Below are positions 1-6,168 of a DNA stretch of 10,181 nt, piece after piece. The stretch lies in the NCBI GenBank assembly GCA_934699065.1, contig CAKUWD010000100.1, positions 1 through 10,181 of the forward strand. Direction: 5' to 3'. The position numbers and the translations under genes are program-made. This DNA comes from an uncultured Treponema sp. (lineage in GTDB: Bacteria > Spirochaetota > Spirochaetia > Treponematales > Treponemataceae). Every line of letters begins with the position of its first letter. Position 1 is the first letter of the stretch. The notes beneath the pieces were generated by a model, which saw nothing but the letters and a program-made list of their open reading frames with translations, ran no database searches and was not told the DNA's origin.

Positions 1-1
1 T

Positions 2-1852
2 GCAAGCATCTACATTCTTTCTGAAAACAGCGTTATGTACCCCGCCAGTACAGATTCCAGAATCGTAAACAGCAGATTTTTCCTTTCAAACGAGCTCGAT
101 ACCTCGGTTATGAACACTTTCCTTCAGGCCTCACAGGATGCTATAGGACGTTCAACCAGAGGTGAAACAATTGCCCTTAATTCTTCACCTTTCTTTGGTA
201 TTCCGGTTATGTCTATGCTCTTTCCTTATAAAGAAAACGGACTTGACCAGGTTTGTATAATCACTTTCTCAATGGAAAGTATTTCAGATATCCTTGGAAC
301 AAACTCAACAAATACTACATTTATCATAAATGATTCAGACGAACTTCTCTCTCACCCTGAATCAGACCGTGTTTTACGTGGTGAAAGTCTTAAAAACTAC
401 CCTCTTGTTCTTGCGATGCGCAAAAACAACCAGAATAACGACGACAGCCGCCAGATTCCTTTTGTAGATATTGAAACTATAGACGGAAAAGAAAAGAAAG
501 TTGACTATTACGGCGCTTACGAAAAGCTTTCTTTTGGTGATATTGTTGTAATGACTACCGTTCCGGTTAATTCGGTACTTGAAGGCGTTCTTACGACCCG
601 CAGAAACAACCTTTACCTGATGGGAGTTGTTTTCTTCCTTTCTGTAATCTTTATTCTTACATTCTCCCGCTTTGCAATTTCGCGTCATTTGCGCCGTCTT
701 ACAGAATCTGCAGAAGAAATCAAGCTTGGTAATTTTGAATCTGAGATTTTCGAAACCCTTTCTACAAACCGAAAAGACGAAATTGGAGTTTTGAACCAGA
801 GTACAAAAGATGAGCTTTTCTCTCTGAACACTTTTGCAAAGTTCACTAACAGAAACGTTGCTAAGGCTATCGCCCGCCAGGAAATCGACTTTAATCCACA
901 CCTTAAGGATGTAACAATCTTCTTTAGCGATATCCGAGGTTTTACAGCTATTTCTGATGGTTTTAAAAACCGCTTTGGAAACGACTCGCCGAGCGAAATT
1001 ATTGGATTTTTGAACGATTATATGAGCCGAATGGTAAACTGTATCGTTCTCAGCCACGGAAACATCGATAAATTCGAGGGTGACGCTATTATGGCAGTAT
1101 GGGGAATCATGAGAAATGACAGCCTTGATTTCGAAGCCCTGCCAGATTCAGACCCGAAAAAGAAGGAATTGCAGAAAATCCACGACGAACATGTTATGGA
1201 AGATGCAACAAACGCAATTCGCGGTACAATCGCAATGCGTTATGCCCTTATGAAGTACAATAAGGAAGCAGAAGCCTTTACAAAAGCCCACGAAAAAGAG
1301 CCTAAAGCTAAATATAAGCCTCACATCCGCATTGGTAGTGGTTTGAATACCGGTCGTGCAACCTGTGGTCTTATGGGTGCCGACATGGGTAAAGACGGTA
1401 AAATGGAATATACGGCTATTGGAGACGCAGTAAACTTTGCTTCCCGTACAGAAAGCTCTAACAAGCCTTGTGGAACTGATATTCTGATTACCGAGGACAC
1501 ATACAGCCTGCTCAAAAAGCGCTTTATTAAATGTCAGGAAAATAATTTTACTATTGCCGAGGCCGACAAGCCTAACGAGTTGATTGTTGAGCAGATTCCT
1601 GTTGAATTTGAAGTAAAAGGTAAAGGCACTCAGCACTTCTATGGTGTTGTAAATATGCCTCAATTTGATATTGAAGCTTTCTTTAAGCCAAATGAACCTG
1701 ATTTTAAGGCAGATCCTGACTGTGCAAGAGCCCTTGGCCCTAATGGACCAAAAACTCTCAACGAAGTAAGAAATCTGCTTGGAATCCCAATCCCTGAATT
1801 TGAAAAGGTAAACTTGAATGAAGAAGAAAACAAAATCCAAGTTAAGCAGTAG
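2..1852 (+). CDS. Membrane-bound class III adenylate cyclase with Cache sensor and HAMP (5' end missing)
   Basis: Makes cAMP from ATP at the inner membrane, probably in response to a periplasmic ligand. The frame is open to the window edge, so the ATG at 35 is internal and the first membrane helix lies upstream. Up to about 600 the product resembles the distal part of a Cache sensor (FIINDSDELLSHPES). A membrane helix follows at about 608-667, then a HAMP-like region to about 830. The catalytic domain starts near 900 and looks complete. The metal-binding aspartates are in SDIRGFT (codon 929) and FEGDAIMAVWG (codon 1082). The adenine-selecting pair is Lys (codon 1070) and Thr (codon 1412). The transition-state Asn and Arg are at codons 1433 and 1445 in AVNFASR. 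Lys/Thr is the class IIIb pattern and argues for ATP over GTP. A charged insert follows the second aspartate motif. The gene overlaps the FecR-domain gene by 35 bases. Confidence 0.93.
   Translation, partial: ASIYILSENSVMYPASTDSRIVNSRFFLSNELDTSVMNTFLQASQDAIGRSTRGETIALNSSPFFGIPVMSMLFPYKENGLDQVCIITFSMESISDILGTNSTNTTFIINDSDELLSHPESDRVLRGESLKNYPLVLAMRKNNQNNDDSRQIPFVDIETIDGKEKKVDYYGAYEKLSFGDIVVMTTVPVNSVLEGVLTTRRNNLYLMGVVFFLSVIFILTFSRFAISRHLRRLTESAEEIKLGNFESEIFETLSTNRKDEIGVLNQSTKDELFSLNTFAKFTNRNVAKAIARQEIDFNPHLKDVTIFFSDIRGFTAISDGFKNRFGNDSPSEIIGFLNDYMSRMVNCIVLSHGNIDKFEGDAIMAVWGIMRNDSLDFEALPDSDPKKKELQKIHDEHVMEDATNAIRGTIAMRYALMKYNKEAEAFTKAHEKEPKAKYKPHIRIGSGLNTGRATCGLMGADMGKDGKMEYTAIGDAVNFASRTESSNKPCGTDILITEDTYSLLKKRFIKCQENNFTIAEADKPNELIVEQIPVEFEVKGKGTQHFYGVVNMPQFDIEAFFKPNEPDFKADPDCARALGPNGPKTLNEVRNLLGIPIPEFEKVNLNEEENKIQVKQ
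1804..1808 (+). promoter_or_regulatory. Ribosome binding site for the FecR-domain gene, inside the cyclase gene
   Basis: AAAGG lies nine bases before the ATG at 1818. An in-frame TGA at 1815-1817 directly precedes that ATG, so no upstream start is possible in this frame. Because the site lies within the 3' end of the cyclase coding region, translation of the two genes is probably coupled. Confidence 0.65.
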
Positions 1853-4736
1853 TCTCCTTCTTCCGTTCTGCATTACCATCTTCGTGTGCCTCATCGGAGC
1901 GACGACAAATTCATGGCTTTTCTATAACAGTTTTTTCCGCGCCCTTTCAAAGCTGAACGAGCAGCCTATTGCGACTATTACATTTAAATATAAAACAGCC
2001 CAGCGAAAATTTATGGATCGTGTAGTCTGGGACCGCTTGCGCCAGGATTCCCCTGTTTACAACGGAGATACAATCCATACTGCAACACTTTCAGAAGCAA
2101 CCATCTGGTTTAATGACGGTAACGTTATGGAACTGATGGAAAATACCATGGCTCAGGTTTTCCTTAGCGAAGACAATGGAGCTGCAGTTGAACTGGAAGA
2201 CGGTTATGCAACTGTAGATTCTTCTGAATCAGAAAACGGACTTACACTTTCTTCAAATGGTGTTCAGGTTGCAGTAAAAACAGGCACAAGCTTAAGTGCA
2301 GGCTCTGTTGCTCAGCAGGGAGCTGCCGGCAACGGTCTTTCTGTACAGGTATTAAAAGGCAGTGCTTCTGTTCAAAATAAAGACGGAACTTCTGTTGCAA
2401 TCAGACAGGGAGAAGAGCTTAACCTAGGCGAAAACGGTTCAACACCTGCAAAACCAAGCCTTACTGTTCTCTCCCCTGCCCGCAATGAAAAGATTCTTTA
2501 CCACGAAAAGGGAGCTGCAGATGTTCACTTCAGCTGGAACAACGCAGCAGCTTCAACAAGCCTTCAGATTTCACAGGATAAAGACTTTAAAGATGTTCTT
2601 TACACTCTTAATTCAGATGGAATAAACGAAACAAGTATAAAACTCGAAAACGGAATCTGGTACTGGAAGCTCGACGGTTCAGAAGACGGAACTTCGGAGC
2701 AGCAGGCTATTGAAGACGGACTTATCAAAAGCGGAAGGATTCAGGTTATTCAGTCTCTGCCTCCAAGTCAGGTTGCCCCTGCAGAAAACTACAGCTACGG
2801 CTACCGTACACGTACACCGGCAGTTCGTATTATATGGACTGAAAGTCCATACGCTTCTACCTATAAACTTGAAATTTCCAGAAATCCAAATATGAGTAAT
2901 CCTGTTATTGAACAGAGAACTTCTACTACATCTTCTATTATTTCTACACTAGAAGCAGGTACTTATTACTGGCGCGTAACTCCTTACTATACCTTGAATA
3001 AGAAGGGCTTTGCAGCACCTTCGGAAGTACACTCATTTATCATCGAAAGAAAGGGCCAGCTTACTGCTCCAGAACTGTTTATTCCAAGTGAAAACGGAAT
3101 TGTAAATACAGAAGTTAATGCAAAGGCAACAAGCTTTTCATGGAGAATTGAAAACGAAGCCCAGAGCTATACAATTAAAATTGCAGATAATGAAAACCTC
3201 AGAAATCCGGTAATTTCTGTTGAAACAACAGAAAACTTCTATTCTTATACTTCAAGCGCAACCCGCCTTAAAGATGGAAAATGGTTCTGGGGAGTTACAA
3301 TGCGCGATACAGAAGGTAACGTTTCTCCTGTTTCAGAAGTAAGAGCTTTCTTTGCAATGAAGGGTATGCCGGAACAGCACACCGTTGAACCTGCAGAAGG
3401 CTACAAATGTGCCCTCAACCTGCTTCCTGATACAAAATTCACCTGGAAGCGCAACATTCCGGAAAACTTTAAGAGTGAATTCCAGATTGCTTCTGACCCT
3501 AACTTCAGAAACATTGTTTACTCAAGCCCTATTAACTCTCCAAGTCTTAAGGGTGTAAACATAGGGCTGGGAACTTATTACTGGCGACTTAAATCTACAA
3601 GCACAACTGACAGTGCAGAACTTATTACTCCTGCAAAAACACTCAATGTAATAGACAGTCTTGATGCTGCAAGTCTTAGAGAACCAGGTAACCGTGCCGT
3701 TGCCCGCGAAACTATTCCTTTCACTTTCAGATGGAATGAAGTTCAGGATGCCGATTACTACAAGATTTCTATTTTCCGCCAGGCTGATGATGAGCTGGTG
3801 TACGAAAACGTAGTTTATGAGCCTTCTGACTCTGTAGATATGTTCCATCCAAAGGAATTTGTTGATAAGTCTAACTACAAATGGCGGGTTCAGGCTTATG
3901 CAAACGAAATTCCTGGCGTTTCTTCACGCCGCACCGGTCGTCTTTCGGAAAATTCTTTCCATCTCATTAAACTTCGCCCGATAGAAATTACAAGCCCTGC
4001 ACGTGGTACAGAATTTAACGGAGTTCAGGCAATCCTTAATCCTTCTTACTCTACCTGGACCACTGTAGATTCTGTTTCAAAAGCACAGTTTGTAATCCGC
4101 AAGGCCGGCGACAAAGAGAATTATATTCTCAAGGTTCCTTCAGATGAAGAAATGCAGGACGGAAAGCGTGTAGCACCAAATAAGGTTCTTCTCGATACTC
4201 CTGAAGGTCTTCGCCCTGGTAATTACGAAATCATTGTATACGCAGAAACTCTTGATGGTATTGATATTTCAAATACAGACCGAAAATATATAGGAACATT
4301 CCGGGTTCTCCCAGTGGATCCGCTCCAGGGAACAATTAACTTGAACTCAAAACCTGCCGTTCTTGATGCCAAGTATCTTACAAACCCGGAAAACCCGAGA
4401 ACTATAACTTTAAGCTGGGCTCCTGTACCTGATGCAACCGATTATATAGTTGAGATTAAAGATAAAAAGAATAAGACGGTAATATCAGAAATGATTGAAA
4501 ATAAAACATCTTATGGAATCGACTTCCTGAAACTGTACGAACAGGACAAAAACACCTTCTCAAAAGGAACATTTAAATGGACTGTTCATGCAATCAGAAG
4601 AATTGATACAAATAAAGACGGACAGCTGGATAAGATTTTACAGGAAGGTCCGGCATCTGAATCAACCTTCTCTACTGATGTACCGACACCTAAAAAATCA
4701 AAAATGAAAGGAGCAAAGAACCCTTATGGCAATTAG
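1818..4736 (+). CDS. Membrane-anchored FecR-domain protein with seven Ig/fibronectin-III-like modules
   Basis: A 972-residue protein probably held in the inner membrane, with almost all of it in the periplasm. A short basic N-terminus (MKKKTKSK) leads into one hydrophobic segment at about 11-35. This looks like a signal anchor, since no convincing cleavage site or lipobox is seen. Residues about 50-205 form a FecR domain, with the typical pattern of VYNGDTIHT, ATIWFNDGN and later beta-rich turns. Seven modules of roughly 100 residues follow (214-953), then a lysine-rich tail. Classical FecR has a cytoplasmic anti-sigma region of about 80 residues. Here only about ten residues precede the membrane and no sigma factor gene is adjacent, so a sigma-regulator role is unlikely. 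A structural or ligand-binding role in the envelope is more likely, but this is inference. It overlaps both neighbours (35 and 11 bases). From memory, TP0484 of T. pallidum may be comparable; this is unverified. Confidence 0.88.
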   Translation: MKKKTKSKLSSSLLLPFCITIFVCLIGATTNSWLFYNSFFRALSKLNEQPIATITFKYKTAQRKFMDRVVWDRLRQDSPVYNGDTIHTATLSEATIWFNDGNVMELMENTMAQVFLSEDNGAAVELEDGYATVDSSESENGLTLSSNGVQVAVKTGTSLSAGSVAQQGAAGNGLSVQVLKGSASVQNKDGTSVAIRQGEELNLGENGSTPAKPSLTVLSPARNEKILYHEKGAADVHFSWNNAAASTSLQISQDKDFKDVLYTLNSDGINETSIKLENGIWYWKLDGSEDGTSEQQAIEDGLIKSGRIQVIQSLPPSQVAPAENYSYGYRTRTPAVRIIWTESPYASTYKLEISRNPNMSNPVIEQRTSTTSSIISTLEAGTYYWRVTPYYTLNKKGFAAPSEVHSFIIERKGQLTAPELFIPSENGIVNTEVNAKATSFSWRIENEAQSYTIKIADNENLRNPVISVETTENFYSYTSSATRLKDGKWFWGVTMRDTEGNVSPVSEVRAFFAMKGMPEQHTVEPAEGYKCALNLLPDTKFTWKRNIPENFKSEFQIASDPNFRNIVYSSPINSPSLKGVNIGLGTYYWRLKSTSTTDSAELITPAKTLNVIDSLDAASLREPGNRAVARETIPFTFRWNEVQDADYYKISIFRQADDELVYENVVYEPSDSVDMFHPKEFVDKSNYKWRVQAYANEIPGVSSRRTGRLSENSFHLIKLRPIEITSPARGTEFNGVQAILNPSYSTWTTVDSVSKAQFVIRKAGDKENYILKVPSDEEMQDGKRVAPNKVLLDTPEGLRPGNYEIIVYAETLDGIDISNTDRKYIGTFRVLPVDPLQGTINLNSKPAVLDAKYLTNPENPRTITLSWAPVPDATDYIVEIKDKKNKTVISEMIENKTSYGIDFLKLYEQDKNTFSKGTFKWTVHAIRRIDTNKDGQLDKILQEGPASESTFSTDVPTPKKSKMKGAKNPYGN
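2457..4676 (+). repeat. Seven degenerate protein modules of about 100 residues (Ig/FN3-like)
   Basis: Protein-level repeat within the FecR-domain gene. Each module opens with a strand ending in a conserved Trp, at residues 240, 340, 442, 543, 639, 747 and 867, giving spacings of 96-120. About 43-54 residues later most modules have an aromatic-x-Trp strand: WYWKL, YYWRV, WFWGV, YYWRL, YKWRV and FKWTV. Module 6 has YEIIV instead. Between these come features such as ISQDKDF, ISRNPNM and IASDPNF. The DNA copies have diverged, so this is an old duplication rather than a recent tandem repeat. The fold assignment (beta-sandwich, fibronectin-III-like) is inferred from the pattern. Confidence 0.82.
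4707..4713 (+). promoter_or_regulatory. Ribosome binding site for the outer-membrane protein gene
   Basis: AAAGGAG lies twelve bases before the ATG at 4726, within the last codons of the preceding gene. An in-frame TGA at 4705-4707 sits just upstream, so the ATG at 4726 is the only good start. The spacing is slightly long. Confidence 0.75.
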
Positions 4737-6156
4737 AAAAAAGCTTCTTTCGGCATTATTAATTGCATGCCTTATTTCTACAGCACTTTCTGCAAAACCT
4801 AAAAAGAAAAAGGGCTTCTCAAGTTCTGCTCAGGCAGAAACTACTGCAGTCAGCGATATATCTTCTACTGATTCATCTGATTCAGAAGCTACAAACTCGG
4901 ATAATGCTGACAAAACTGACATTGATGATAAAACAGATTCAGATAACGAAGTTTCTGCAGAACAGGGCTGGCAGATGCTCGAATGGGATGAAGAAACTCC
5001 TGAATGGGTAATGAAATATGAAGTTGTTATCGAGCAGCGTACAGACGAAAACTCTCCATGGGAAGAAATCCGCCGCCTGATGACAGAAGACAATACTCCT
5101 CAGATTAAAATAGACCCGCTTTTACCTCCAGGTTTCTATCGCTATACAGTTATTACTTACAACCTTCTTGATGTACCTGATGTTTCATCAGATCCTTTTG
5201 AGTTTACGATTTATGAAGCACATGTACCTTCTGTAAGAGGTGTAGAAGTTACAATTAATCATACTTCAACCATTTATCTTGATGAAGTAAATGATGGTAT
5301 TCTTGATATCAGAGGTAGAAACCTTCTGGAGCTCCAGCAGGATCTTTCTGATATGTCTTATACAAACTACTACCTCATGAATCAGCGAAGAAGAAGAAAC
5401 GATTCAATTATTCCTGAGATTCTTGAATACAGCGATAACAACAGAAGACTTAAAGTTAGGTTTGATGTAAATGAACTTGATGCAGGAAAATATAACTTTG
5501 TTGCAGTAGATGCCAGTGGCCTTTCAAGCGCATTAGAAAAGAACAACCAGCTGGTTATCAAATTCCGTAAGGCTGTAGACTTTGATGTTTCTGCTGGCAT
5601 TACCTACCCTATTATGGTTTTTGGTGACCGCTTAAAGAAATATTTGAATACAGATGCCCTTCTTCCAACTGGAATTAAGGGTATGGATTTTCCTCTTCCA
5701 AGTGCTACTGTAAAATTAACCCTTATGCCTGTTAAACGCCGTTTTGGTTATTTTGGTATTGGAGCCACAGCAAGTTATTCAAGACTTTATACAAAAGCAG
5801 ACGGTTACGAGCTTGACGGTAACTATATTACCGGACATGCACTTTTTGTTTATCAACTTCCTATAAGAATCAAAGTAAAGAATTCAGACAAGCTCCGCCA
5901 TATTGCAACTATTGAACTTCATGGTGGTCCTGGTCTTGCAATGTTCAACGATACCAGATTCCACTTTTCAAGAGGTATCAAATCTGAACCGCCTCTTAAC
6001 AGCCTTGATATAAGTGCTCTTGCTGGTATAAGCGGTCAGATTTACTTTACAAACAGACTTTATATGGAATTTGGTGCTGATTTTATAATGCCTTTTATTG
6101 AACAACTTATATCAGGTTATATCCAGCCAAATCTTAGTATCGGATGGCAATTCTAG
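4726..6156 (+). CDS. Secreted outer-membrane beta-barrel protein with Ig-like N-terminal part
   Basis: A 476-residue envelope protein of unknown specific function. Residues 1-23 are a Sec signal peptide with likely cleavage after ALSA. The mature protein opens with KPKKKK, then a low-complexity Ser/Thr/Asp/Glu linker to about residue 78. Residues about 80-165 resemble an Ig-like module ending PPGFYRYTVITYN. Residues about 168-282 look like a second, TIG-like module (LDIRGRNLL, later AGKYNFVAVDASG). From about 283 the sequence is a run of amphipathic strands (FGYFGIGATASYS, TIELHGGPGLAMF, LYMEFGADF). It ends NLSIGWQF, with alternating hydrophobics and a terminal Phe, as in BAM-recognised barrels. 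The barrel is short, perhaps eight strands. No N-terminal STN domain of the FecA type is seen. It overlaps the FecR-domain gene by 11 bases, so the two products probably work together. From memory it may correspond to TP0483 of T. pallidum; this is unverified. Confidence 0.82.
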   Translation: MAIRKKLLSALLIACLISTALSAKPKKKKGFSSSAQAETTAVSDISSTDSSDSEATNSDNADKTDIDDKTDSDNEVSAEQGWQMLEWDEETPEWVMKYEVVIEQRTDENSPWEEIRRLMTEDNTPQIKIDPLLPPGFYRYTVITYNLLDVPDVSSDPFEFTIYEAHVPSVRGVEVTINHTSTIYLDEVNDGILDIRGRNLLELQQDLSDMSYTNYYLMNQRRRRNDSIIPEILEYSDNNRRLKVRFDVNELDAGKYNFVAVDASGLSSALEKNNQLVIKFRKAVDFDVSAGITYPIMVFGDRLKKYLNTDALLPTGIKGMDFPLPSATVKLTLMPVKRRFGYFGIGATASYSRLYTKADGYELDGNYITGHALFVYQLPIRIKVKNSDKLRHIATIELHGGPGLAMFNDTRFHFSRGIKSEPPLNSLDISALAGISGQIYFTNRLYMEFGADFIMPFIEQLISGYIQPNLSIGWQF

Positions 6157-6161
6157 GAGAG
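6155..6161 (+). promoter_or_regulatory. Ribosome binding site overlapping the preceding stop codon
   Basis: AGGAGAG begins inside the TAG stop (6154-6156) of the barrel gene. About nine bases separate the GGAG core from the ATG at 6169. This layout favours re-initiation by ribosomes finishing the upstream gene. Confidence 0.75.
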
Positions 6162-6168
6162 AATAAAA

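Noticed and set aside
35..37. ATG at 35 as the true start of the cyclase
   Set aside because: The frame is open upstream to the window edge with sensor-like residues, no good ribosome site precedes the ATG, and a first membrane helix would be missing.
374..1894. Long open frames on the minus strand opposite the cyclase
   Set aside because: They lie antisense to a clearly coding gene, their products are Cys/Phe/Lys-rich without domain character, and no ribosome sites support them.
4726..4770. Lipobox-like LIAC at residues 12-15 of the barrel protein
   Set aside because: The hydrophobic stretch continues past the Cys (LISTALSA) and a good signal peptidase I site follows after residue 23, so lipidation at Cys15 is less likely.
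4763..5093. Small open frames on both strands within the low-complexity linker of the barrel gene
   Set aside because: They are by-products of repetitive Ser/Asp codons in the real frame and have no start signals of their own.
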